Shown here piece by piece: positions 32,640 to 44,564 of a DNA stretch of 64,000 nucleotides. A program made the translations under genes and the position numbers. Below the pieces are notes generated by a model. The model did not search any database and was not told the DNA's origin. It saw only the letters and a list, made by a program, of their open reading frames with translations. The stretch comes from Phymorhynchus buccinoides (lineage: Eukaryota; Mollusca; Gastropoda; Neogastropoda; Raphitomidae). Position 1 is the stretch's first letter. Each line of letters starts with the position of its first letter. The DNA lies in the NCBI GenBank assembly GCA_017654935.2, contig CM065683.1, forward strand, positions 2,385,440-2,449,439, in the 5' to 3' direction.

Positions 32640-32917
32640 GTCGCAGTCAAATCAGTCGCTCGTTCAAAACAGATGCCAACGGTTCCCAAATGCTTCTTTC
32701 TGTCTTATAAAACGCAAACTATTAGTTTCAAACTTAATTTCAAACCCTCCTCTCCCCCTTTGATATTTGTTGCAAAAATGACACTGATAAACTGATTTTT
32801 CAGTCTTATTAAAAGTGTAGGGTTAATATCAGCCTTCTTTCCATTTCATAAGACGGAAAAAAACATATTTCACAAAGTTGCATCTGTTTTGAACGAGTGA
32901 CAGATTTGACTGTCACA
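32640..32917. repeat. Internal foldback, right copy
   Basis: Mirror of 30049-30326, with the same two inverted CTCGTTCAAAACAGATG blocks (about 32661 and, reversed, 32880). Confidence 0.65.
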
Positions 32918-33706
32918 CTCAATGTAGTAATTTTTAGTTATTTTTAGACAGGCTCTGCATGATTATGTGTGATTGTGTTAAAAGACTTGCTTTTATCCTT
33001 GACAAAAATATTTATTGTTCTGACTTTATTTGCTATCGTGTTCATAGACTTGCTTTTAGACTTAAAATTAATTTATTTTTCTGATTGAATGCATCATAAA
33101 TTAAAAATCATTCAGGTTCACTATGGTGTTTTGTGTTTAGTCATTTCCGGTATTGACTGGAGAACATTTTCAGGCATTACCGGTAGTGACTGAAAATCTT
33201 AGCCATTTCCAGTAATGGCTGTTTGAAACAGGTAGTTCCAGAAATGACTGAAATTTTCAGGCATTACCCGTAATGACTAATTTCTCATTTTGACTGTAAT
33301 ATATATATCATAAAGCAAGGTAAAGCTTAATTTCGCCTGGACTATAAAATCATCTTAAAAATTATGGGCACAAGAACACTAAATAAATACAACGAAATAA
33401 GATATACTTAAAGGTAAATTGAAGTAAAAGTAGCAAAGTTAGCTAGCATGCTTTGCAACCAAGTAATCCCTGAGAAATGGACCCGCCCTTGCGGGAAAGA
33501 CCCACAGGAATTTTACCTTTTATTTTACCTTAGCAACACGTGTGTTCTGATTAACAATACTGCATCTCTCTTGAACTAAAACCACAATGGTTGTTCGATT
33601 AAACCACCATGTGAGTGAATGAAAGCAGAGTAGATGTTGAAAAATGAACCTGAATGACTGAGGAAGCGAAGAGTAAGGCCTACTTGTCCATTAAATAGAT
33701 AATTAT
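32918..33706. other. Transposon edge and spacer, no gene seen
   Basis: Contains the right TIR to 33302, then unique sequence mirroring 29261-29663. Confidence 0.5.
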
Positions 33707-33803
33707 TAGAGGTGGGGAAAAACACCGGTTTGAACCGAAAGACCGGTCTTGAAATTCCGCGGTTCGAAAAACCGGTTCGAGTTGCTGTGAACCGGTTTTT
33801 TAA
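33707..33803. mobile_element. Possible hAT-type terminus (right copy)
   Basis: TAGAGGTGGGGAAAAACACC followed by inverted AACCGGTTCGA motifs. Mirrors 29162-29260 with a few substitutions. Confidence 0.4.
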
Positions 33804-34155
33804 CTGCAAACTGAAAGTAAGTTTATTTTAGAATAACGCATTCTTTTCGAAGAACAACGCTGAATCTCAGCGCAGAGTGGGTGTTTGTAAACCAAGAGTA
33901 GCTGTTTCTAGTTGTCTGGTGTTGTAAGGAGCAAGTATGGTCATGATTAGGCCTACACCACAGTAACGAACATTTGGAGGCATTTTCTCCTGAGAGAAAA
34001 AAATCGAAAGAGTGATGGAGTGATTGTAGAAACTATTGCACCAAGAGAACTGTGAATGGAACAACTATAAAACAATGTCTTTTGAAGTTTCTTTCATTTC
34101 ATTTCTATACATTCTTATGCTAAGAAGATGAGCAAATATGTTCGGGAAAAAATTG

Positions 34156-34159
<4 letters not shown>

Positions 34160-34208
<49 letters not shown>

Positions 34209-34248
34209 CTCTCTCTCTCCCTCTCTCTCTCACACACACACACACACT
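34160..34248. repeat. CA microsatellite with CT core
   Basis: Mirror of 28712-28804, slightly different length. Confidence 0.92.
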
Positions 34249-34263
34249 TATAGGCATCTAAAG

Positions 34264-34320
34264 TAAATTCCCAATGCCCCACATGGCCGAAAGGCCGGAG
34301 AGGGCGTAAAAACCCTATTA
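34264..34320 (+). repeat. Short copy of the dispersed GGCGTAAA repeat (right)
   Basis: Mirror of 28640-28695 with the GGCCGAAAGGCC hairpin. Confidence 0.6.
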
Positions 34321-34515
34321 TCACACATATCACGCTTCATAAACTGCTTATTAACGTACATCCAGTAGTTATTGTTCGATTAAAATGAATACGCTTACTG
34401 AAGATATTGTCTAAAAGTAGAATATGTCATTACTGTTGTAAGAATGAGATAGTAGCAATAACAGCTTTTCTCGTCTCAACGTAGCTTTTCCTTCCGGAAG
34501 GAATAGGCGAGTGAT

Positions 34516-35812
34516 AATTACAAAATTAAACTAGACCTACGTTAGGAGGTTGCAGTTTAATTGAAATTATTACGAGTCTATTGTGGAGGAAGGAGAAGAT
34601 ACGTCCCTCCCAATCAGTGCTCGTGATAATAATCAGTTATTCTGACCCTCCCTGAAAACGTAAGTCTAGTGGCCATACAGCTCTAGAAATTGCCTGCAAT
34701 GCTATGTGCGCCAATACCCAACGTAACTTCTCCTTCCTCCACAATAGACTCGTAATAATTAGTCCGTCACCAAGACGGACTATTGCGATGGGCTGGTTTG
34801 TATTTTTTTTCTTCTTTTTTTCCCCCTTCTGTCTGTCCCAAGGATATCTCCCGAACCGCTTGACCGAATCGCGTCAAATTTTGTGTGAAGGTGTGCCTCC
34901 TTAATAGGAAGAGATTGGCGTAAACCATTTTGCCGTCGTGACCTTGACCTTGACGTACGACCTTGAAAACCGAAACATCTATTTTTAGCCATATCTCGGG
35001 CACCGATCAACATAGGATGTTGAAACTTGGTATGAAGGTGGTTTGGCTTATGCCCATTCTGATGATGGCATACCGATCAAGGTCAATGTCAAGGTCAAAA
35101 AGATCGCTGGAGCCTGAAAATCGGAGGGTCATTTTTTTCTCCTTCTGTCTGTCCCAAGGATATCTTTCGAACGGGTTGACAGAATCACGTCAAATTGTGT
35201 GTGCTGGTGTGTCACCATGAGAGGAAGGCATCCGCGCAAACCATATTGCCGTCGTGACCTTGACTTTGGCGTACGACCTTGAAAACCGAAAATCTTTCAG
35301 GGGCCATAACTCCCACACCGTTAGTGTTAGAGTCTTCAAATTTGGCATGAAGGTACTTTGGCTTATGCCCGTTCTGATGGTGGCATACCGATCAAGGTCA
35401 AGGTCACGGTCCGGGCGATCCGTAGGCCTTGAAAGTGGTAGGGGTCTACACATTGGGTTTTAAGCCATATTTTCCACATTGGTACTTGACAGAAGCGCTT
35501 CAGATTGTGTGTGGTACTGTATACCCTAGAGAAGAAAACATCCAAGCATAAATTATCACCATGCTGACCTTGACCTTGAAGTGTGACCTTGAAAACCGAA
35601 ATTTCCTTCTTTGCGCTATATGTTTCTTCTTCAAGCTGTATCTCGTGAACTAGAAGACAGAATCCCTTCCAATTTTGTTTCAGGATGTGACACTCTACGG
35701 GGTGTCGCAAGTGCGTGGCATTGCTGGTGACGGACATGTCTGCCGCTCGGCGACGCCCTTGTTTCAATTAAACTGCAACCTCCTAACGTAGGTCTAGTTT
35801 AATTTTGTAATT
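34516..35812. mobile_element. MITE split by insertion (right copy)
   Basis: Same nested structure as 27147-28444: 51-bp ends at 34516-34566 and 35762-35812, with the insertion at 34759-35761. The same insertion junctions on both arms show that it predates their divergence. Confidence 0.85.
34759..35761 (-). mobile_element. Helitron-like insertion (right copy)
   Basis: Reverse orientation of 27198-28201. The TTAG/stem-loop terminus is at 34759-34783 and the CCCTTG end at 35761. A few point differences from the left copy. Confidence 0.6.
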
Positions 35813-35949
35813 AATTTCCACTTCAAAAAAGCTCATTGAGTGTCAGTTCTGTCCCATCTGTAGCCAGACTTCAGGTTTATTTGTATCAATTGACTAAAGA
35901 AGATATTGCCTTTATGAGCACAATTAGCAGTGGTGACCCTTGTCCAGTG

Positions 35950-36470
<521 letters not shown>

Positions 36471-37209
36471 TTTGTCTGTCTCTTTCCCTGACAGTGAAAT
36501 ATTGTTTAGTCCATCCCCCACCCCCACTCCCTCATAAAAAAATAAGATGAAAGAAACAGATAGGTATACAAAACTGCTGAATTGCAGAGAAGGAATGTTT
36601 ATCTGAGAAGTGTAAGTAGCCATGCAATGGATGTTGCCTGTCAAATAATTCCAGTTACGATCCATATGTTATAACATAATCGTGCAAATGAACTTGACAT
36701 ATTATATGTTATTTAAAGTATGTGCAATAAAATATACACTTATGTATTATGTTTCGAGTAGACTCTTAACAAACAAACAAACAAACACTGTTATCTTAGC
36801 TCATGAAATGAAGGCAGAGAATCATGCTGCGTTGACCTCGTATGATTCGTGTTCGCGCAATTCTGTCTGGAAAAACCTCTTAACAGAACTTACGAGGTAA
36901 TTCTGGGTCAGGGTTGGGTTGCAAGGTTTTTTTTACACGGCAATTAAAGCTATTTGTAATTATTGCTCAGTTTCGAGGTTTGGTTGGAACATGGGCAATA
37001 ATTCAAGAGACCTAACCATATACAAAAAACAAATCAGCCAAAAATTTAGATACAAGGTTTTGATGGGACACTGACGAATATGCAAAATATTATTTATTAT
37101 ATTGTTTTCTTTCTTTTATCTTCAGCGCTTACTAGTTGTTGTTATTTTACCTACTACTTGAAACGCTTCACTTAAACTGTGGAGTATTACTACTAGTGAT
37201 ATTATTAGT
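36471..37209. other. Receptor downstream flank (right), no gene seen
   Basis: Mirror of 25714-26475. Carries the TTTATT hexamer that is the minus-strand AATAAA for the receptor copy. Confidence 0.55.
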
Positions 37210-40200
37210 TTATGTCTTGTGTTTGTATTGTTTCTGATGAAGTTTTTTAGTTACTATTTTAAGTACTTTATCTTCTTGTTGTTGATGTTGTCGTTGTGTT
37301 TGAACAGCCCACATGCTGAGGAATGGGCTGAGAGCTGAGTTGAGAGGCAACAAAAACACAATCATAGTGTTAGAAATTCCATTAAAGCCAGCTACACCTT
37401 GTGAGCGCATGACTGTGACAAATCCAAACACAATCCAGCACGTAGCATCAATGAGAGCCACTGTTCCCATCACACGGACAGCAGAGAACACCAGTCTCAG
37501 TCCAGGTTTGAATGTTATTCCGTGTTCAGGCATTCGCCTGTAGAGGACAACTTGACCAGCCACGATCATCCAACACAGAGTACAGTTGACAGTCACGATG
37601 ACGTTCAACCACCTGAAGCTTAGATTTAAAGTATTGTCGTCCAGAGATGTCAGACGACATAACCCAGACTGACTTTCTAGACCCCAGTGTGCCAGTCCAG
37701 GAGAAAGTGGAACCAGTGCCATAGAAATTCCTACAGTCCACATAACTGCACATGCTGTGTGGATGAACGAGGTGTTCCATCTCAATGACACCCGAGGCAA
37801 ACACAGGACAGCTGTGTGGTAGAAGGTGGTGAGCCAGATGACCAACACTGACACTGTGCTGGACACACAGAAGAGGAATGCTGCCAGTTTGCAGGGCACA
37901 CTGCTGGTCCACATGTTTTCCACATGGATGTAGTTTCCATCAAGCACCTTGTCTGCCAGCACAACAATGCTGACATGACACCCCATACAAATATCGGCTA
38001 CCTGCAGGTGACCAGCGACCAGCAAAAACTGTTTTTCAAATATGGCGTTAAACTTAACCAAGGTTTTAAACCAGATGACATTCCCTGCTATTGTACAAAC
38101 AATGTTTATCAAAAATACGATTCGATGCAACTGTGTTGTTAACAATGTTTCACATGAAGGGAGAACAGTATGTGGGGCAACACATTTCACCGAGTGTGAA
38201 GGAAGTAAACTGTGGCAACACAATCTGTAGTTTGAAGTAATCATATGTTGTAGTTCAGGGGACTTGAGAAACAGATCTCTTGGAAAGTTGGTAATGGCAT
38301 TCCCTGTGATATCCACCTGTTTGAGTTGTGGCATGTTTTTAAAACCTGATCGTCCAATGCTGTTTACTGCACTGAACGATTCATTAAGACATTTCACGCT
38401 TGGAAAGTATATTTCTAAATCTGTTAACAGATATGTCATGCCTGTTGTGGATGCATCCACCTCTTCCAGCATATAAAGTGTGAGTTTTCTGTGCTTATTT
38501 AGAGGTACTATTTCTTTAAGAGGATTGTGTTTCACTATTAAAGTTTTTAAGTTTGGAAACAATAAGAACGTTTCTATCCTGATAACATTTAAATAATTGT
38601 TTGCAAGGTCCAGATACAGCAGGTTTGTGAACCTGGAACTTGACATATTATACAACACACACTTGGATAGAATTAAAAAGACGAGGTGCATATTTCTCTT
38701 GAAATTTGACAGTGTCATGCCTGATCCAGTTGCATCCACATATCTTAATTGTGGAAACAAATGAGAAAGAAATGGTCTGTTACACAGGAACACATGACCT
38801 TGACACTGGCAGTTCTTAGGACAGGTGGTGTCACACAGCAGTTCATCATCTCGCTGTGGACACTGACCCCAACCATCACACAGATTATGTCCGTGCATGC
38901 ACACTGTGGATGATCGACATCGGTAAAAACCAGGACATGAATTTGTCTCACAGTTTTGTTCGTCTTCCCCATAAACACAGTCAGAAAACCCATTGCAGCG
39001 AGTGTAGACAGGCAAACAGTAGAGCCACTCTGTGGTACATTGGTAATGACTGTGAGGACAAACGTCAGAGGTCATCACTTGTTGGGTGAAGTAACCAGTT
39101 CCATCCAGATTGATGTAAAACGGTTGACTGCTGTCTTCCTCCTTGACCGGAGTGATGTAGGAGTGGTCATTGGGACAGTCTAGCTCATCAGAGTCGTCCA
39201 GACAGTCTGCGTGTTGGCTACAGCGCTGACTGAGGGGCACACACTGACCGTTGGAGCACTGGACACCAGCACATGAAGGATGCTCACAGAACGACTCATC
39301 AGTGCTGTCTGGGCAGTCCTTTCTGAAGTCACAAAGAAGAGTGTGATGCACAGTCGTCAAGTCATCAGCACATTTAAACACATGGAAGTTGGATATGGCT
39401 CTTCTCTGATGATGTCCAGAATCATATATGAAGGAAAGTGAGCCGTTCTCTGTGCTTTGATGCTCATAGTGACAAAGTAAAAATGTATGTATCATGTGAT
39501 TGTCTGACAAAACCAACAAACGCTGTCGAGAATGACTTGGACGTTTTTGTTTGTAGTGTGATAGACCAATAATTTGTGTTATAGAAAGAACAACGTCATG
39601 AGAATACACATTCGCTTGACATGCAACTACCTGAGGGTTACTATGTCTATGCAGCTGTCCAGAATAAAGCCTAAAAGTTTGAACATTCCTGGATGGAACG
39701 TACCTTTCATGTCTCTCTAAGTGCTGTATAACATATATCAAAGAATCGTGAGACCACCGATGGAATTTGCTGTACAGAAATGGCACAAACTTCCAACCTG
39801 TCTGGTAACATATGAACACTGAAAACGAACCATAGTGTTCAAACAACACCAGAAAATCTGTGTATTCTTGTTTTGTTTTTAGAGATGCCAATGTCCCATT
39901 CATCCTTGGACAGACGTAGTCTAACAAGGACTGGTGGAGATCTTCGTCAAAGGAAATCAACTGGAGACACTTGTTTACTGAGGCCACCAGTCCCTGACAC
40001 TGTGCACTGCTGAAGGGACAGTGTTCTGTTTCATCCCGTCCGTCCTCACATTCTGCCATGAAGTTACAGTCCACGTGATGTTGAAATTCAGAATAGAGAT
40101 CTACGGAGCAGTTGATCTTTCCGCTGGCCAATTGCAGATCCTGCTGAACCGTAGACAGTACAGAAAAGCGAAATTTCAAACCACCATGAACAAAAATATT

Positions 40201-40959
40201 ATAATCAAATTCTATTTCGAGGACTAATGCGTAAAGAATATTTGCTGATAGAGGGCGCTCAATGCACAGACGCTGACTAACTTTTGAGTGCTTTCTGTAA
40301 CAAGTGAGTTTGACCATACGTTGGTACAGAATGCATAAATAATCAGAAGGAAAGATCTGAATGCTTACAACAATTGCAGCATCAGATGGCATTGTAAAGT
40401 TCCACTTGTCATATCTCTCAACATCTAAATACGGGACAGCAATATATCCAGAATTATATGTCACATTAACTACAAGGTTATGGTATTGAATCGCAAAAAA
40501 TGATAGTTTTATGCGTGGATTGTTTATGTTTAGTATGAACATGAAATTGATAGATGAATCCAGGTACAAATCCTTAAATGTATGAAGATTGCAGTTAACC
40601 TTATAGTAATCAGTATATAAATCAGATGATTGACCAAAAAATACTGTAGCTCTCCACCGTGTGGGACCACACCAGTATTGCAGTCTTTGAAGCCTAGCAC
40701 GTGCATACATACGTTGAGGTACTACAACTTTAAGCAGACAATAAAAGTGGTAAGTTTCACACATGCCATACATCACTCCATTGTTGACCCTTCTTTGCGG
40801 CTCCCATATGGAGCATCTCGACACATTGGCCTGCATCATTGTGATATTTGGTGAGCTCTGTCTAGTCAAGTAGTCTACACCCGGACACATGTTGCGGACC
40901 TTCAGTGGAATCTCAGTGACCTTTGTAAGTCTGTTGCTTGTCGTCCCTTCAAGAGCCAT
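37210..40959 (-). CDS. GRL101-like LDLa/LRR seven-transmembrane receptor (right copy)
   Basis: Minus-strand mirror of 21964-25713. It encodes the same 1,249 residues with no amino-acid difference, and no nucleotide difference was found in the stretches compared. Same intronless structure, five LDLa-type modules, LRR block, seven helices and altered FYH, CWIV and SPFLS motifs. If the arms are alleles, this and the left copy are one gene. If they are a true inverted duplication, the complete identity would indicate very recent origin or gene conversion. Confidence 0.85.
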   Translation of the reverse strand: MALEGTTSNRLTKVTEIPLKVRNMCPGVDYLTRQSSPNITMMQANVSRCSIWEPQRRVNNGVMYGMCETYHFYCLLKVVVPQRMYARARLQRLQYWCGPTRWRATVFFGQSSDLYTDYYKVNCNLHTFKDLYLDSSINFMFILNINNPRIKLSFFAIQYHNLVVNVTYNSGYIAVPYLDVERYDKWNFTMPSDAAIVVSIQIFPSDYLCILYQRMVKLTCYRKHSKVSQRLCIERPLSANILYALVLEIEFDYNIFVHGGLKFRFSVLSTVQQDLQLASGKINCSVDLYSEFQHHVDCNFMAECEDGRDETEHCPFSSAQCQGLVASVNKCLQLISFDEDLHQSLLDYVCPRMNGTLASLKTKQEYTDFLVLFEHYGSFSVFICYQTGWKFVPFLYSKFHRWSHDSLIYVIQHLERHERYVPSRNVQTFRLYSGQLHRHSNPQVVACQANVYSHDVVLSITQIIGLSHYKQKRPSHSRQRLLVLSDNHMIHTFLLCHYEHQSTENGSLSFIYDSGHHQRRAISNFHVFKCADDLTTVHHTLLCDFRKDCPDSTDESFCEHPSCAGVQCSNGQCVPLSQRCSQHADCLDDSDELDCPNDHSYITPVKEEDSSQPFYINLDGTGYFTQQVMTSDVCPHSHYQCTTEWLYCLPVYTRCNGFSDCVYGEDEQNCETNSCPGFYRCRSSTVCMHGHNLCDGWGQCPQRDDELLCDTTCPKNCQCQGHVFLCNRPFLSHLFPQLRYVDATGSGMTLSNFKRNMHLVFLILSKCVLYNMSSSRFTNLLYLDLANNYLNVIRIETFLLFPNLKTLIVKHNPLKEIVPLNKHRKLTLYMLEEVDASTTGMTYLLTDLEIYFPSVKCLNESFSAVNSIGRSGFKNMPQLKQVDITGNAITNFPRDLFLKSPELQHMITSNYRLCCHSLLPSHSVKCVAPHTVLPSCETLLTTQLHRIVFLINIVCTIAGNVIWFKTLVKFNAIFEKQFLLVAGHLQVADICMGCHVSIVVLADKVLDGNYIHVENMWTSSVPCKLAAFLFCVSSTVSVLVIWLTTFYHTAVLCLPRVSLRWNTSFIHTACAVMWTVGISMALVPLSPGLAHWGLESQSGLCRLTSLDDNTLNLSFRWLNVIVTVNCTLCWMIVAGQVVLYRRMPEHGITFKPGLRLVFSAVRVMGTVALIDATCWIVFGFVTVMRSQGVAGFNGISNTMIVFLLPLNSALSPFLSMWAVQTQRQHQQQEDKVLKIVTKKLHQKQYKHKT

Positions 40960-41002
40960 TAAAAACCAACACCACACATATTGTCAAAACATTGACCACC
41001 AT
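40951..41002 (-). other. Offset-frame signal-peptide segment (right copy)
   Basis: The same hydrophobic MVVNVLTICVVLVF sequence and the same T5 (A5 on the plus strand) as the left arm, so the frame offset is shared. Confidence 0.5.
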
Positions 41003-41504
41003 GATAAAGAGAGTTAGGGGATGCAGTCTATGCGGTAGCAAAGTGTGTCACAAACGGCATACTCCTAGGGTATATTTTTGTTGTTGTTGCTGTTAGGGTG
41101 TGCACTGTACCAATAATTTCTAGTTTCATTTTAGCCTGTCAGTGTGCTGTAAAAAAAGTGATTTGCTCAGCGCATTTGTGAGTAGACGAATGTTTGCTTG
41201 TCTAGCAGACGATAGTTTGTTTTGTGCAATTCGTGTTGCACGCAGCTTTTGTGTTCAGTTTATTTTATAATGCTTACGAGGAAGCGTATGAATGTCTATA
41301 TGCAACATTGTTGCACCAGTCCTAGATTTCCTTTCATCTGTGTGTTAGTCTTGTCCTGTGTTGTTCGTTATGTAAGGCTTCGTGTGATTGGCTAGCAGCA
41401 TTGCTCAGTTGCGGAGTTGAGAATATAGTCCCTTGTGTTAGGAGCCCTTAACTTTCGCTATGTCAAATCACTTAAGCTTCGTCTTTCGTCGTGGCCTGTC
41501 CGAC
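41003..41504. other. Receptor upstream flank (right), no gene seen
   Basis: Mirror of 21426-21920. Confidence 0.5.
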
Positions 41505-42838
41505 CCTCTTGATGTAGAGGTGTCAGCAGGTGGGTCGTTCTGACCTGGTCTGTTCGACCCTCTTGATGTAGAGGTGCCAGCAGGTGGGTCGTTCTGACCT
41601 GGTCTGTCCTTCCCTCTTGATGTAGAGGTGTCAGCAGATGGGTCGTTCTGACCTGGCTGTCCTTCCCTCTTGATGTAGAGGTGTCAGCAGGTGGGTCGTT
41701 CTGACCTGGTCTGTCCTTCCCTCTTGATGTAGAGGTGTCAGCAGGTGGGCCGTTCTGACCTGGTCTGTCCTTCCCTCTTGGTGTAGAGGTGTCAGCAGGT
41801 GGGTCGTTCTGACCTGGTCTGTTCGACCCTCTTGATGTAGAGGTGTCAGCAGGTGGGTCGTTCTGACCTGGTCTGTCCTTCCCTCTTGATGTAGAGGTGT
41901 CAGCAGGTGGGTCGTTCTGACCTGGTCTGTCCTTCCCTCTTGATGTAGAGGTGTCAGCAGGTGGGTCGTTCTGACCTGGTCTGTCCTTCCCTCTTGATGT
42001 AGAGGTGGGTCGTTCTGACCTGGTCTGTCCTTCCCTCTTGGTGTAGAGGTGTCAGCAGGTGGGTCGTTCTGACCTGGTCTGTTCGACCCTCTTGATGTAG
42101 AGGTGTCAGCAGGTGGGTCGTTCTGACCTGGTCTGTCCTTCCCTCTTGATGTAGAGGTGTCAGCAGGTGGGTCGTTCTGACCTGGTCTGTTCGACCCTCT
42201 TGATGTAGAGGTGTCAGCAGGTGGGTCGTTCTGACCTGGTCTGTTCGACCCTCTTGATGTAGAGGTGTCAGCAGGTGGGTCGTTCTGACCTGGTCTGTCC
42301 TTCCCTCTTGATGTAGAGGTGTCAGCAGGTGGGTCGTTCTGACCTGGTCTGTCCTTCCCTCTTGATGTAGAGGTGTCAGCAGGTGGGTCGTTCTGACCTG
42401 GTCTGTTCGACCCTCTTGATGTAGAGGTGTCAGCAGGTGGGTCGTTCTGACCTGGTCTGTCCTTCCCTCTTGATGTAGAGGTGTCAGCAGATGGGTCGTT
42501 CTGACCTGGCTGTCCTTCCCTCTTGATGTAGAGGTGTCAGCAGGTGGGTCGTTCTGACCTGGTCTGTCCTTCCCTCTTGATGTAGAGGTGTCAGCAGGTG
42601 GGTCGTTCTGACCTGGTCTGTCCTTCCCTCTTGATGTAGAGGTGTCAGCAGGTGGGTCGTTCTGACCTGGTCTGTTCGACCCTCTTGATGTAGAGGTGTC
42701 AGCAGGTGGGTCGTTCTGACCTGGTCTGTCCTTCCCTCTTGATGTAGAGGTGTCAGCAATTGGGTCGTTCTGACCTGGTCTGTCCTTCCCTCTTGATGTA
42801 GAGGTGTCAGCAATTGGGTCGTTCTGACCTGGTCTGTC
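41505..42838. repeat. 54-bp tandem array (right copy)
   Basis: About 25 units, with the order of AAGGAC and TCGAAC variants largely mirroring the left arm. One unit near 42000 has lost about 14 bases (GTAGAGGTGGGTCG), and two adjacent AATTGGG variants occur near 42760-42815 where the left arm has one. The 70-bp lead-in repeat follows at 42839-42990. Confidence 0.93.
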
Positions 42839-43034
42839 CTTTGGGGCGGGTTGACTTTGTGTCAACCGGTTGGTCGGTGTATTGAAGGTCGTTCTGACCT
42901 GGCCTGTCCTTTGGGGCGGGTTGACTTTGTGTCACCGGTTGGCCGGTGTATTGAAGGTCGTAGTGCCTGGACATCGTGCTGTTTCTTCGTTCAGGCAGTA
43001 TGCTTGGCTTGGTCAAGTTGCCTGAGTGTCACAA

Positions 43035-43300
43035 GCCGCCGTGGTGTAGTGGTTAGCGTCGCGGACTACTGGCTGGGAGGTCTTGGTTCGAATCCCATCA
43101 GAGGCGAGGGTTGTTTCGTATCCTACCCAGAGTGGGTGGCTATGGGCTCAATGGGAAGACTGAAACCACACAGTCGAGCTTCATCTGCTTAACGGATGCG
43201 ATTCTGAGAGTGTTGCTCTAATTTCAAGACCAACACTGAAGGTGTCTGTAGTTCTCGGGCCTGGTTAACACCAGGATATCATTATGAAAGGAAATGTAGA
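43035..43300 (+). mobile_element. tRNA-derived SINE (right copy)
   Basis: A box 43042-43052 (TGGTGTAGTGG), B box 43085-43095 (GGTTCGAATCC). Possible 3' end at the CATCATCAT run about 43345-43360. Confidence 0.75.
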
Positions 43301-43360
43301 ATACAGCACTGTCATGCAGTCTCAGACTGATACGGAACTCCATAGCATCATCATCATCAT

Positions 43361-44564
43361 CGTTGTCATCCGCCTCATTTCCATCAATCGTTAAAAAGAA
43401 AAAAAGTCTCAAATGTTGTGGCTTTGCATGCCCTGCTCTCATGATGACCTCAGTTTCGGTTTCCAATCCAGTCTATGCCTTGGTGCGTTCGGGTCAAAGT
43501 CTTTGGGATCAGTGTGTTCTGGGGAGCTGTCGGTGGACGGTCGTGGTAGCGCCCTCAGAGGAGGACCTCACTCACGCTGGCTCCACGACTAAGAGAATAG
43601 TGTCGTCAGTAGGGGGCGGTGGTGTCCTGAACAGGCTCCGCTGAACTCCAACGAAGTGACTCAGCAGCAGTGCATTGTCTCCTTGGTTGGTTGCCTCCTG
43701 ACGGCATAACATAGATTCACTCCCCTTGGACTGCTGGTTTCGGATTCAGCGACTTGAACAAGTCGGGGTGTAGCTGCGAATTCGGATTCTAATGAGCGGT
43801 GTGGGATCAATGCCACTGTACGACCCAGAAAATGGGACAGCAAAACAAGCAAAAAAAGTTGCCTGTGTGGGCCTGTGTCTTGTTTGCAGACGTGAGGATC
43901 TAGGTTTGGTGCCTTTTTGCTGTCTGGCGTGCGTGCTGTCGTTTGTGGAGCAGCGTGTTTGCGTGTCCCGGTCATCGAGTATAGTCTTCGTGGGAGCCTA
44001 GCTCAGGGTGGCGTGTGTTCACTAGGAGGTGGCGACGTTGGAGGCTGTTCGTCGCTGGTGTGGCTGCCCCGTGTTGGGGGTAGTTGTGTTTCGCGTGCGG
44101 CGAGGGGCACCGGGTGTCGGCCATGGGGTCGTCCCGCTGAGTGAGTGGACGGTCTGGTCTTGGTCAGCTCAGTTGGGGGCTTGGCAGTGCGTCTCGACCA
44201 GCATGGGATTTTCTCTTTTCGTCAGCTTCGTACCTTCGATCGGCGGGGGATTTTCTTTTCATCGTTGTGTGATGAGCCCTCTGTGTTTGAGGCCGATCGT
44301 CGTGTCGCTGCGTATTGCTCCCGGGGCTGGTGTGTGTGGGTGAGAGTGTGTGTGAAAGGGCACTGAGGTGTAAAATTGCAGCGTGTGTGTTTGGAAATTA
44401 TAGAGGTGAAATTGATGTTATTATGACATGTAATTGATGGTTGATGCCATTAATGTGTTATATACTGATATCCAAACATGAGAAAGAAGGCCCAGCCGAG
44501 TGCGACCAAAACACTTATTTTAACATCTAATTATTACATTAACTCCTTGCTTTTATATCTCATT
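43361..44564. other. GC-rich unique region (right), no recognised gene
   Basis: Mirror of 18347-19619. Open frames differ from the left arm because of small indels, which argues against coding. Confidence 0.5.

Larger units (their letters stand above)
31588..33302 (+). mobile_element. Complete integrase-type (Ginger-like) DNA transposon
   Basis: TIRs of about 135 bp: 31588-31722 starting TGTTACAGTCAAAATGAG, and its inverse at about 33150-33302. The TIRs contain several near-palindromes (ATTACCGGTAAT, ATTTCCGGAA, CCATTACTGGAAATGG). Flanks are AT-rich (ATAT) and the target duplication is ambiguous. The interior holds the broken coding region at 31883-32620 and the foldback. Ginger elements use a gypsy-integrase-related transposase and TGT termini, which fits. 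The family name is inference. Confidence 0.6.
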
